From positions 1 through 64,000 of the forward strand of contig NZ_MCRI01000010.1 in assembly GCF_001720165.1 (NCBI RefSeq): 64,000 nt of DNA, read 5' to 3'. The notes below the pieces were generated by a model, which was not told the origin of the DNA, did no database searches, and saw only the letters and a program-made list of their open reading frames with translations. Numbering within the stretch: position 1 is the first letter of the stretch; the number at the start of each line of letters is the position of its first letter. This DNA comes from Methylophaga muralis. GTDB taxonomy: Bacteria > Pseudomonadota > Gammaproteobacteria > Nitrosococcales > Methylophagaceae. Below, one piece after another: positions 1-8,388 of the stretch. The translations under genes and the position numbers were made by a program.

Positions 1-1553
1 TTTCTGCTGATGAAGATGGGCATGGGACAGGTATGGCGGGTCTTGCTATATGGGGAGATTTATCAGAGTCGTTAGCGGCTGATAGAACTATTACAGTTGG
101 ACATTATATAGAGTCTGTTAAGCTTCTACGCCACTCAGGAGACAATTCTGAAGAGCATTTAGGTGTTCTCACAGCAGATGCAGTTTCATATCCCGAGATA
201 AACAACCCAAATCGCACTAGAATTCACTGTATGGCTATTACAGCAAAAGATTCAAGAGATCGTGGTAAACCATCTGCATGGTCAGCTGAAATTGATAGTT
301 TAGCTGCTGATTATTTAGGTGAAAATGAAACTAGGCGACTCTTCATTATTTCTGCGGGGAACTCATCAGGTAGCCTTACAGATATGGCAAATTATCCTGA
401 ACACTCAATACTTCAGGATGTTCACGATCCCGGTCAGTCTTGGAATGCTTTAACTATTGGATCTTATACCGAAAAAAACCTCATCACGGAGGCTGATGCT
501 GGCGAACGTCAACCACTAGCTCCAAGAGGAGGTATTTCCCCTCACAGCACAACATCACTCACATGGGAGGAGGGTAAATATCCAATAAAACCGGAAGTGG
601 TTTTTGAAGGTGGTAACGTTGCTGTTGATCAATATGGCTGTACCTCAATACCAAGTTTGGATTTATTAAGCACTCATCATGATTTGACTACGAGGCTTTT
701 AACTACTTTCAATGCTACAAGTGCAAGTACAGCTTTAGCCAGTAAGTTTGCAGCAGAGATATATTCTCAGTATCCAGAGTTCTGGCCAGAAACTGTTAGA
801 GGATTAATTGTTCACTCTGCTGAATGGACTGACGAGATGATTAATCAATTTAATCCATCGGGAAGTGAAAAGCGTCGTGTTCTCAATAGATTGAAGGCTG
901 TTGGATATGGTGTACCAAATTTAGAACGAGCGCTGTGGAGTATCAATAACTCACTATCAATGATTATCGAAGACTCAATACAGCCCTTTGATAAACCTCG
1001 TGGTAAAGCGATTGGAACACGAGATATGCATCTTCATAACTTGCCCTGGCCTGTTGAAGCTTTAGCTAATCTAGGTGAAATCGAAGTGGAAATGTCAGTA
1101 ACACTTTCATATTTTATTGAACCTAACCCATCTAGCAGGATTGTTAGTGGTAAGTATAGTTATCAAAGTTTTGGACTGAGATTTGATGTAAAAAGACCGG
1201 TTGAAACAATTGATGAATTTCGTAAACGAGTAAACCGACAAGCTAGAGATGAGGAAGAAGGAACTAGCTCAACTACCTCAGATCCCAATTGGCTCATTGG
1301 ACCGACAAATCGTCATCGAGGCTCAATTCATAAAGATGTATGGAGAGGAAGAGCGGTTGACCTATCTGAGCGCGGAGCGTTAATTATCTATCCCGCAATG
1401 GGATGGTGGAAAACCAGAACCAGATTAGAAAGGTATAATAAAGAAGCAAGGTACAGCTTGATTGTCTCTATAAAAGTGCAAGATCAGGATGTAGATATTT
1501 ACAGTGAAGTTCTTAGCAAAACAGAAATTGCTCAAATTGTAACTATATCTTAG
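1..1553 (+). CDS. S8 (subtilisin-like) serine peptidase, 5' end outside window
   Basis: Partial gene: the frame is open to the left edge and the first visible codons already encode the catalytic His motif DGHGTGMAG (His codon 21-23), so the Asp motif and N-terminus lie upstream. The oxyanion Asn is in ISAGNSSG (codon 360-362) and the nucleophile is Ser in NATSASTALAS (codon 720-722), which replaces the usual GTSMA. About 280 residues follow the Ser and form a poorly conserved C-terminal region. The text around the His motif (MAGLAIWGDLSESLA, then IESVKLL and RGKPSAWSAEID) resembles, from memory, the large S8 peptidases encoded next to AAA ATPases, including IetS of the IetAS phage-defence pair; that is inference because the neighbour is not visible. 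AGA/AGG arginine codons are frequent, unlike the core genes that follow, which suggests acquisition. The family is sure, the biological role is not. Confidence 0.85.
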   Translation, partial: SADEDGHGTGMAGLAIWGDLSESLAADRTITVGHYIESVKLLRHSGDNSEEHLGVLTADAVSYPEINNPNRTRIHCMAITAKDSRDRGKPSAWSAEIDSLAADYLGENETRRLFIISAGNSSGSLTDMANYPEHSILQDVHDPGQSWNALTIGSYTEKNLITEADAGERQPLAPRGGISPHSTTSLTWEEGKYPIKPEVVFEGGNVAVDQYGCTSIPSLDLLSTHHDLTTRLLTTFNATSASTALASKFAAEIYSQYPEFWPETVRGLIVHSAEWTDEMINQFNPSGSEKRRVLNRLKAVGYGVPNLERALWSINNSLSMIIEDSIQPFDKPRGKAIGTRDMHLHNLPWPVEALANLGEIEVEMSVTLSYFIEPNPSSRIVSGKYSYQSFGLRFDVKRPVETIDEFRKRVNRQARDEEEGTSSTTSDPNWLIGPTNRHRGSIHKDVWRGRAVDLSERGALIIYPAMGWWKTRTRLERYNKEARYSLIVSIKVQDQDVDIYSEVLSKTEIAQIVTIS

Positions 1554-1744
1554 AAAAAACGTGTTCTAGTCTAGCCTCGCGCAATAATTTCAGGAGCAGT
1601 TATTGGCAGTGCTGTGACATAAAACTATGTCTATCTGTGGTACAAACTTTGGTACAATCAGCGCATTTTAAATAGTCGTAACTTAAGGTAATCAAGAGTC
1701 AAAACACCAGTGATCGAACTGCGCACTTCGGTTGTACATGCGTT
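1554..1744. other. Non-coding junction between accessory protease gene and rnpB fragment
   Basis: No convincing gene. It holds a short inverted repeat (gacat/atgtc, 1616-1631), a pair of 8-bp direct repeats (1638-1657), and AT-rich sequence leading to the point where RNase P RNA similarity begins. I read it as the end of an integrated element. Confidence 0.5.
1638..1657. repeat. Tandem direct repeat tggtacaa (two copies, 12-bp period)
   Basis: Two identical 8-mers, 1638-1645 and 1650-1657, are separated by actt. Lying about 90 bp inside the presumed island end, they could be arm-type or excisionase binding sites for a tyrosine recombinase; this is inference from position only. Confidence 0.4.
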
Positions 1745-1756
1745 GAACCATGGTTC
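1745..1756. repeat. 12-bp perfect palindrome at the rnpB fragment boundary
   Basis: gaaccatggttc is its own reverse complement and sits exactly where RNase P RNA similarity starts. It may mark the crossover or core attachment site, or be a chance product of the junction. Confidence 0.35.
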
Positions 1757-1843
1757 CCGGGTAGGTTGCTTGAGGCAGATGGTGACATCTGTCCCAGATG
1801 AATGATTGTCCACGACAGAACCCGGCTTATCGGCCATCTCAAC
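1745..1843 (+). ncRNA. rnpB: Displaced 3' fragment of RNase P RNA gene (rnpB)
   Basis: From about 1755 the sequence matches the 3' third of bacterial type A RNase P RNA. Visible conserved blocks are cccgggtaggttgcttgag, agatgaatgattgtccacga and agaacccggcttatcgg, in the same order and spacing as at the 3' end of E. coli M1 RNA as I remember it. A T-rich tract (1844-1857) follows, as expected at the native terminator. Nothing resembling the 5' two thirds (helices P1 5' strand to P12) lies upstream; the protease gene is there instead. A complete RNA cannot fold from this piece. In Pseudomonas rnpB sits just before mraZ, exactly where this fragment lies, so it is the native chromosomal 3' end cut off by an integration event. 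A restored full copy should lie at the far side of the island. The recognition is strong, the island reading is inferred. Confidence 0.85.
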
Positions 1844-1968
1844 CTTTTTTTGTTTTTACCCGGCTAAATTTTTTTTCAGTCAGTCCAAATCCAATCATTA
1901 TTCTAGAATCTACTTTAACTTCCGATGCCAGTTTTTTGATAAGAAATAAGTCCTCATTTTTGCCTTGA

Positions 1969-1984
1969 TCCACTTTTCCCCCAC
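1969..1984 (-). promoter_or_regulatory. Inverted MraZ-operator-like sequence
   Basis: Read on the minus strand this is GTGGG-GGAAAA-GTGGA, almost the same as the first two boxes of the mraZ operator at 2080-2094 but facing the other way and with an 11-base instead of 10-base period. It lies about 100 bp upstream of the mraZ promoter. A second MraZ binding site that could allow looping is possible; the role is inferred. Confidence 0.4.
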
Positions 1985-2042
1985 TTTAATGAAAATGCGC
2001 TAAGTCCTTGTCGTAAAAAGAGGATTTGCTTAATTTTCGTGC

Positions 2043-2071
2043 TTGACTTCGTTATGTCGCCCTCCTATAGT
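2043..2071 (+). promoter_or_regulatory. Sigma-70 promoter of the dcw cluster (Pmra)
   Basis: The -35 box ttgact (2043-2048) and -10 box tatagt (2066-2071) are separated by 17 bases. Transcription would begin near 2078, at the edge of the MraZ operator, so MraZ binding would block it. It is the only strong promoter-like sequence seen ahead of mraZ. Confidence 0.75.
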
Positions 2072-2079
2072 GTCGGAAA

Positions 2080-2104
2080 GTGGGGAAAAGTGGATCTTTG
2101 TGGA
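2080..2104 (+). promoter_or_regulatory. MraZ operator (three GTGGG/A boxes, 10-bp period)
   Basis: gtggg (2080), gtgga (2090) and gtgga (2100) are spaced exactly 10 bases apart. This matches the known MraZ recognition pattern of repeated TGGG-N5-type boxes between promoter and gene, and implies autorepression of the cluster by the gene that follows. Confidence 0.75.
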
Positions 2105-2126
2105 TCCTTCAATTTGAGGACTAACG

Positions 2127-2579
2127 GTGTTTCGAGGCGTAGCAACTTTCAATCTGGATGCAAAAGGACGGATGGCCATTCCAGCCAAGTTCCGTAAGCA
2201 TCTTGATGTCTGCTGCGAGGGCCGATTAGTGATCACAATTGACCACTCCGACCACTGTTTACAGGTTTACCCACTGCCAGAATGGGAAGCTGTTGAGCAA
2301 AAATTATCTGCGCTACCAAGTTTGAATCCTCAAGTTCGTCGTTTGAAACGTATGTTGCTGGGCTATGCCACCGAATGTGAGATGGATAGCAATGGCCGCA
2401 TTTTGTTGCCGGCTAAGCTTCGTGAGTTCGCAGGTTTAGATAAAAATATTGTGATGATTGGTCAAGGAAATAAGTTTGAGCTGTGGGATGAACAAAGCTG
2501 GAATACATTGATGGACGCATGTCTTCAAGAAGACTTTGACGCAATAATGCCCGCCGAACTCGAAACGCTGTCGATATAG
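2127..2579 (+). CDS. mraZ: Transcriptional regulator MraZ
   Basis: A 150-residue protein with two SpoVT/AbrB-type repeats, each with the family DxxGR hallmark: DAKGRMAIPAKFR at residues 11-23 and DSNGRILLPAKLR at 87-99. MraZ forms a ring that binds boxes in its own promoter and represses the division and wall cluster. The start is GTG with gagga at 2116-2120 as ribosome binding site. Length matches E. coli MraZ (152). It is the first gene of the dcw cluster, preceded by a matching operator and followed 9 bp later by rsmH. Confidence 0.97.
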   Translation: MFRGVATFNLDAKGRMAIPAKFRKHLDVCCEGRLVITIDHSDHCLQVYPLPEWEAVEQKLSALPSLNPQVRRLKRMLLGYATECEMDSNGRILLPAKLREFAGLDKNIVMIGQGNKFELWDEQSWNTLMDACLQEDFDAIMPAELETLSI

Positions 2580-2588
2580 GGCGGAGTC

Positions 2589-3527
2589 ATGACGAACCAA
2601 CTCCCTACACATCAACCGGTCCTTTTGAAAGAGACTGTCGAGGCCCTGTTTATTCAGCCAGATGGTATTTATGTGGATGCGACTTTCGGTCGTGGTGGAC
2701 ACTCCCGGGCAATGTTAGAACAACTTTCCGAAAATGGCCGTTTATTGGGTCTGGATCGTGATCCTGCTGCTGTTGAAGTCGGTCAGGCATTAGCTGCGAC
2801 TGACAACCGTTTTTCCATTGAACATTGTGCCTTTTCAGAGCTTTCAACCGTTATCCATTCACGACTTTGGCAGGGCAAAGTGAATGGTATTTTGATGGAT
2901 ATTGGTGTGTCTTCCCCGCAGCTGGATGAAGCCGAGCGCGGCTTTAGTTTTCAGAATGATGGTCCGTTAGATATGCGAATGGATCCGACTTCAGGCATGA
3001 GTGCGGCGCAATGGCTTGCCAGTGCCGAAATGAATGAAATCGCTACAGTGATTAAGACATTAGGTGAAGAACGTTACGGTAAACGTATTGCTTCAGCAAT
3101 CGTAGAAACCCGTGAACACACCCCGATTACTACTACAAAGCAATTAGCGGATTTGGTCGATAAAGCCAGCCCCACGCGGGATAAATTCAAGCATCCGGCC
3201 ACCCGGACTTTTCAAGCAATTCGTATATTTATTAATAGTGAGTTAGAAGAGTTAACCAGTGCTCTGGAACAAGCTCTGGAAGTACTGGCGGTAGGTGGCA
3301 GACTGGTTGTTATCAGTTTTCATTCGCTGGAAGATCGCATCGTAAAACGTTTTTTCCGTGATCAAGCCAAAGGCGATAATTTACCAGCTCATTTTCCGGT
3401 CACTGCTGATCAGTTAAACCCGCGTTTACGCATTATCGGCAAAGCCGTCAAAGCGGATGACGCCGAGTTAGCTGTCAACGTCCGTGCACGCAGCGCGGTA
3501 TTACGTGTGGTGGAGAAATTGGCATGA
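2589..3527 (+). CDS. rsmH: 16S rRNA (cytosine1402-N4)-methyltransferase RsmH
   Basis: The protein (312 aa, formerly MraW) methylates N4 of C1402 in the decoding centre of 16S rRNA using S-adenosylmethionine. The SAM-binding loop [10 protein letters not shown] is at residues 30-39, and [19 protein letters not shown] and the late [13 protein letters not shown] block are family signatures. Length equals E. coli RsmH (313). It starts 9 bp after mraZ with a gggcggag ribosome site, and its stop overlaps the ftsL start by four bases, so it is cotranscribed. Confidence 0.97.
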   Translation: MTNQLPTHQPVLLKETVEALFIQPDGIYVDATFGRGGHSRAMLEQLSENGRLLGLDRDPAAVEVGQALAATDNRFSIEHCAFSELSTVIHSRLWQGKVNGILMDIGVSSPQLDEAERGFSFQNDGPLDMRMDPTSGMSAAQWLASAEMNEIATVIKTLGEERYGKRIASAIVETREHTPITTTKQLADLVDKASPTRDKFKHPATRTFQAIRIFINSELEELTSALEQALEVLAVGGRLVVISFHSLEDRIVKRFFRDQAKGDNLPAHFPVTADQLNPRLRIIGKAVKADDAELAVNVRARSAVLRVVEKLA

Positions 3528-3817
3528 GTTGGCCAACTTTTTTTGAGCATGTACGTATCGACTTCCCAGTATTGATTATGACGCTATTGGTGCTGATTTC
3601 TTCCGTTGCGGTGGTATATACCAAACATGCCGGCCGCAGCGAGTTTGTGGCATTACAACAATTGGATAACAGACGTGACCAATTGAATGAAGAGTGGGGC
3701 AAGTTATTGCTTGAACAGAGTACATGGGCAAGTCCCGCCCGAGTAGAGCTACAGTCTCGTACCCGTTTGAATATGCAAGTCCCTAGCAACGAGCAAACCG
3801 TGGTGGTTAAACCATGA
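3524..3817 (+). CDS. ftsL: Cell division protein FtsL
   Basis: A small bitopic membrane protein (97 aa) with a cytoplasmic start, one membrane helix at about 15-34 ([20 protein letters not shown]) and a periplasmic helical stretch predicted to pair with FtsB. FtsLB activates FtsWI at the septum. Sequence conservation is low in this family, so the call rests on size, topology and its fixed place between rsmH and ftsI. ATGA-type overlaps join it to both neighbours. Confidence 0.92.
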   Translation: MSWPTFFEHVRIDFPVLIMTLLVLISSVAVVYTKHAGRSEFVALQQLDNRRDQLNEEWGKLLLEQSTWASPARVELQSRTRLNMQVPSNEQTVVVKP

Positions 3818-5523
3818 GTCGCCGTCAACAACGCGGTTATCAACAAACCGGCAGCTGGCGGCTGAATCTGGTCAGACTGTCGTTTATTCTGATTGGTTTG
3901 GGTTTATTGTGGCGGTTGGTGGATATTCAGGTTTTAAACCCTGATTTTTTACGTAATCAAGGCGATGCGCGCCATTTGCGTAATGTGCCTATCGTCGCAC
4001 ATCGCGGCATGATTCTGGACCGACATGGCGAACCTCTGGCCATCAGCACACCGGTGCATTCGGTGTGGTTGAATCCACAGGCCACCGATCCTGAACATCC
4101 ACAATTGACAAACTTAGCATCCATTCTGGGGATTGATGCAAGAAATGTCCGTGAACGGATTTATCAAAATCCCAATCGTGAATTTCTCTATCTTAAACGT
4201 CGGGTAACACCTGAAATTTCAGAGCAGGTTAAACAGTTAAATATTGGTGGTGTGGCACTACAACGGGAATACAAACGATATTACCCAACCGGTGAAGTCG
4301 CTGCCCATGTTGTAGGCTTTACCAATGTTGATGATATTGGTCAGGAAGGTCTCGAGTTAACCTACGAACCCCTCTTAACTGGCGTGCCTGGACTGCGTCG
4401 CATGGTGCGTGACAGTAAAGGTAATTTTGTAGGTGGTGGCGATCCGATTCGTGCGGCGAAAGCAGGCGAAAATATTCAGCTGAGCATTGATCTTCGTCTG
4501 CAATATCTAAGTTACAACGCACTTAAAAATGCAGTTGAAAAACATGGGGCACAATCTGGTTCTGCCGTTATTCTGGATGTACAGACTGGCGAAGTATTGG
4601 CTATGGTCAATCAGCCCGCATTTAATCCGAATAATCGATATGGTGTGAGTTCGACTGACTTACGTAATCGTGCCGTTACCGATTTGTTTGAACCAGGCTC
4701 AACCGTCAAACCATTTACGGTAGTCAGTGGTTTGAAGTCGGGCAAATTTGATCTCACCACGATGATCAATACCCATCCGGGTACCATGCGCGTTAGTGGC
4801 CATAATATTCGTGATTTTCGTGATTACGGCATTATTGATCTTGCCACATCTATTCAAAAATCCAGTAACGTGGCTGCCAGCAAAATTGCCCTGGAAATAG
4901 AACCGATGCAACTCTGGGAAGATTTTGCCAGTTTTGGTATGGGCGTAGACAGTGGTGCTTATTTCCCCGGCGAAGCGATGGGACGTTTACCTGATCCACG
5001 GTCATGGCGAACTCTGGATCGTGCCACGCTGGCTTATGGTTATGGCTTGGCCACTAATACATTACAACTTGCCAGGGCGTATACGATTATTGGCAATGGC
5101 GGCATCATGCGCGATGTCACCTTTATTAAACAGGATAAAACACCAAAAGGTCGTCGAGTATTTTCCAAAGATTTGATGGAAACGGTTCGCGGCATGATGG
5201 AGTTGGTGGTATTGCCTGGCGGTACAGCACAACGAGCTGCAGTACCTAATTACAGTGTTGCCGCTAAAACCGGTACCGTAAAAAAAGCCATGGCAGGTGG
5301 GTATACCGAAAGCGAATATCTGTCGTTATTTGCCGGTTTAATTCCAGCCAGCAATCCGCGACTTGCGATGGTGGTAGTGATTGATAACCCGACCGGAGAA
5401 GAATATTACGGTGGTGCAGTAGCTGCGCCGGTATTTGCTGATGTCATGGTTGGTGCGATGCGGTTATTAAATATTGCACCTGATGCTTTGCCGCAAACGC
5501 AATTACAGGTGGCACATCAATGA
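3814..5523 (+). CDS. ftsI: Septal peptidoglycan transpeptidase FtsI (PBP3)
   Basis: A class B penicillin-binding protein (569 aa) that cross-links septal peptidoglycan with FtsW. A membrane anchor lies at about 19-39, and the pedestal domain (VAHRGMILDRHGEPLA) starts near residue 61. The transpeptidase motifs are complete: SxxK with Ser296 and Lys299 (EPGSTVKPF), SxN at 350-352 (SSN) and KTG at 485-487. Size is close to E. coli FtsI (588). It overlaps ftsL and murE by four bases each. Confidence 0.97.
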   Translation: MSRRQQRGYQQTGSWRLNLVRLSFILIGLGLLWRLVDIQVLNPDFLRNQGDARHLRNVPIVAHRGMILDRHGEPLAISTPVHSVWLNPQATDPEHPQLTNLASILGIDARNVRERIYQNPNREFLYLKRRVTPEISEQVKQLNIGGVALQREYKRYYPTGEVAAHVVGFTNVDDIGQEGLELTYEPLLTGVPGLRRMVRDSKGNFVGGGDPIRAAKAGENIQLSIDLRLQYLSYNALKNAVEKHGAQSGSAVILDVQTGEVLAMVNQPAFNPNNRYGVSSTDLRNRAVTDLFEPGSTVKPFTVVSGLKSGKFDLTTMINTHPGTMRVSGHNIRDFRDYGIIDLATSIQKSSNVAASKIALEIEPMQLWEDFASFGMGVDSGAYFPGEAMGRLPDPRSWRTLDRATLAYGYGLATNTLQLARAYTIIGNGGIMRDVTFIKQDKTPKGRRVFSKDLMETVRGMMELVVLPGGTAQRAAVPNYSVAAKTGTVKKAMAGGYTESEYLSLFAGLIPASNPRLAMVVVIDNPTGEEYYGGAVAAPVFADVMVGAMRLLNIAPDALPQTQLQVAHQ

Positions 5524-7040
5524 ATTATCAAATGCGCCTGATTGATTTAATGCATCTGGTTGAAAGTGACACCAGCTCAACTTGTTTGATAACAGGTATG
5601 AGTCTTGATAGTCGTCAGCTCAAGTCAGGGGATTTGTTTATTGCCTTAGCAGCCAATCCACAAGTACAGTTACAACATATCAAACAAGCCATTACAGCCA
5701 ATGTTGCTGCAGTTTGCTACTCAGCTGAATTACCATTAGAACCGGAATTGTTACAACAACTGGCAGCTACACACATTGAGTTGGTGGCCGTCGCAAATCT
5801 TAAGGATAAAACTTCGCGTCTTGCTGCGGCGTTTTATAACTATCCATCAGCAGTGATGACCATCATTGCCGTGACAGGCACTAATGGCAAAACCTCGGTG
5901 ACTCAATTTATCGCTCAGGCACTGGAAAATGCAGGACAAGCGTGTGGAGTAATCGGCACGCTAGGCAGTGGACGGTTAACCGACATGCAATACAACGGTA
6001 TGACAACGCCGGATCCTGTGCGTTTACAAGCGATATTGGCAGAAATGCGTGATAGTGGAATTCAATATGTGACTGTCGAGGCGTCGTCCCATGCCTTAGA
6101 GCAGGGAAGATTGAATTTTGTCGATATTGACTATGCAGTATTGACTAATTTAAGTCGTGATCACCTTGATTATCATCAGAGCATGGCGGACTACGCTGCG
6201 GCAAAAAAACGTTTATTTGATTTTGATTCATTGCGAGCCGCTGTTGTGAATGCCGATGATGCGTTTGGCCAATCATTGATTCCATTACTGGCTGCGAAGC
6301 AAATCAACACTGTTCGCTATAGCTGTAAGGATTCTCAGGTTGATCTTGTTGCCTCTAATATTCGTACTGCCAGCACTGGTTTGCAATTTGATTTACAGAT
6401 TGCTCAGCAGAATTTAACGATTCAAAGCCGATTACTTGGCAAGTTTAATGTTGAAAATATATTGGCAACGGCTGCAGTTCTATCGTTGCTTAACTGGTCA
6501 ACAGATGACATTGCTCAAAGCCTGAATCATTTAATTAGTGTCAACGGTCGCATGCAAATGTTAGCGAGCAATTTACAACCGGCGGTTGTGATTGACTTTG
6601 CTCACACTCCGGATGCTCTCGCGAAAGCATTACAGGGTATGCGTCAGCATATAGATACACGTTCCAAACTTTGGTGTGTATTTGGTTGTGGTGGTGATCG
6701 TGATAACGGAAAACGTCCATTAATGGGGCAAATCGCCAGTGAACTTGCAGATAAGGTAGTGCTTACTGACGACAACCCGCGTAATGAAAGCAGCTCCAGC
6801 ATAATCGAACATATTTTGGCAGGTATCCAAAGCAATATTGATGTGCATATCGAAGAAGACAGACAACGGGCGATTGAATACGCCGTTAATGATGCTGCAC
6901 TTGAAGATATGGTGCTGATTGCTGGCAAAGGCCATGAGCATTATCAAGAAATCTCTGGCGTCAAAAAACCATTTAATGATTACGAGATAGCTATGAAAGC
7001 CATACAAAAACGCCACTCAGTCACAAGGGTTACGCTATGA
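5520..7040 (+). CDS. murE: UDP-MurNAc-tripeptide synthetase MurE (meso-diaminopimelate adding)
   Basis: An ATP-dependent cytoplasmic ligase (506 aa) that adds the third residue to UDP-MurNAc-L-Ala-D-Glu. The ATP loop VTGTNGKTS is at about 118-126, and the Mur-ligase EASSHAL and NLSRDHLDYH blocks are present. The amino-acid selection motif is DNPR at 418-421, the signature of enzymes using meso-diaminopimelate, so the wall is the usual Gram-negative A1gamma type. It overlaps ftsI and murF by four bases. Confidence 0.97.
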   Translation: MNYQMRLIDLMHLVESDTSSTCLITGMSLDSRQLKSGDLFIALAANPQVQLQHIKQAITANVAAVCYSAELPLEPELLQQLAATHIELVAVANLKDKTSRLAAAFYNYPSAVMTIIAVTGTNGKTSVTQFIAQALENAGQACGVIGTLGSGRLTDMQYNGMTTPDPVRLQAILAEMRDSGIQYVTVEASSHALEQGRLNFVDIDYAVLTNLSRDHLDYHQSMADYAAAKKRLFDFDSLRAAVVNADDAFGQSLIPLLAAKQINTVRYSCKDSQVDLVASNIRTASTGLQFDLQIAQQNLTIQSRLLGKFNVENILATAAVLSLLNWSTDDIAQSLNHLISVNGRMQMLASNLQPAVVIDFAHTPDALAKALQGMRQHIDTRSKLWCVFGCGGDRDNGKRPLMGQIASELADKVVLTDDNPRNESSSSIIEHILAGIQSNIDVHIEEDRQRAIEYAVNDAALEDMVLIAGKGHEHYQEISGVKKPFNDYEIAMKAIQKRHSVTRVTL

Positions 7041-8388
7041 CGAATATAACCCTGACTGAGATCGCTGAACTACTCAGCACAGAGTTGCGTGGCAATGATG
7101 CCGTGATGACGGGCAGTAAAATTGATAGCCGTCAAATTGAAAGCGGTGATCTGTTTGTCGCATTGTCTGGTGTGAATAGCGATGGTCATGAATTTATTGA
7201 ACAGGCTTATCAAGCAGGTGCTTGTGCTGCCTGGTGAATCGATATGTTCCTAGTGAGTTGCCGCAGCTTGTCGTTGAAGATGTTACCCGCGCTTATGGCC
7301 AAATCGCCAGATTCTGGCGGCAGAAAAGTCATGCAAAAGTGGTTGCAGTAACTGGTAGCAACGGTAAAACAACACTCAAGGAGATGATTGCTTCGATCTT
7401 GTCACAATGTGGCAAGGTGTTAGCGACTAAAGGTAATTTGAACAATGCGTTGGGCGTACCTCTGACTCTGACGCGTTTAAATGATAATTATGATTTTGCT
7501 GTAATCGAAATGGGTGCCAACCATTCAGGTGAAATTGCATCTCTGGTTGCCATGGCCGAACCAGATATTGCAGTAATTAATAACGTTGGTGAGGCACATC
7601 TTGAAGGTTTTGGATCATTACAAGGTGTTGCAGAAGCAAAAGGCGAAATTTATGCAGGCCTTAAAGCAGATGGTGTAGGCATTATCAATGCTGATATGCC
7701 ATACGGTGAGCTGTGGGAACACATTCTCGGTGCACGCCAGCAGATTCGTTTTGGTCTGCAGCAACCTGCCGATATTACTGCCTTGGATTTACAACTTTCG
7801 ATAACCGGCAGCCATTTTATGGTCAGACTGGATGGCGTTTGTCATTTTATAAGTCTTCCCTTACCAGGAATTCATAACGTCAGTAATGCATTGGCTGCAA
7901 TTGCGATTTGCTTTGCATTGAAAATTGACCCTGAAGCAATTGTGAAGGGGTTGGCAGCAATTAAATCTGTGCCACATCGCTTGCAACTGCGCCAGGCAGT
8001 AAATAATGCCCTAATTATTGACGACACCTATAACGCTAATCCCGGATCATTCCGTCAGGCTTTACAAACCTTGATGCAGTTTCCAGGTGAGCATTGGTTA
8101 GTTTTAGGGGATTTCGGTGAATTAGGTCCGGAAAGCGCTTCGATACATCAACAACTAGGACGGGATGCCAAAGCGGCAGGAATAAAGAAATTATTAACTG
8201 TTGGCCAACAAAGTGAGCTAGCTGCCATAGCATTTGGTGAAAATGCACAGCATTTCACCGACAAGACCGCGTTAGAAGCCGAATTAAAGCAAACATTGAA
8301 CAGTGATGTGGCTTGCTTAATCAAAGGCTCTCGCTTTATGAAGCTGGATCAGCTGGCGGATGTGCTCGCAGTTGGAGGAGATGCCTGA
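7037..8388 (+). CDS. murF: MurF, D-Ala-D-Ala adding enzyme, with one frameshift
   Basis: UDP-MurNAc-tripeptide:D-alanyl-D-alanine ligase in two frames. The first part (7037-7237) gives the Mur N-terminal domain ending AGACAAW-stop; the second continues from about 7228 with [18 protein letters not shown], the ATP loop VTGSNGKTT, and the Mur-ligase middle and C-terminal domains ([10 protein letters not shown]). Adding one base near 7225-7236 (for example a third C in gctgcc-tgg) restores GACAALVNRYV and a 450-residue protein, the size of E. coli MurF (452). MurF is essential and single-copy, so a base lost in the assembled sequence is likelier than a true null. The 3' end overlaps mraY by one base. 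Confidence 0.93.

Noticed and set aside
1745-1843. Complete, functional RNase P RNA gene
   Set aside because: Only the 3' third is present; the 5' strands of the core helices are missing.
2030-2236. Minus-strand ORF over the mraZ promoter
   Set aside because: It covers the promoter, operator and mraZ start and has no family features.
7220-7240. Programmed frameshift in murF
   Set aside because: No slippery heptamer or downstream stimulator was seen, and four other genes show the same kind of single-base loss.
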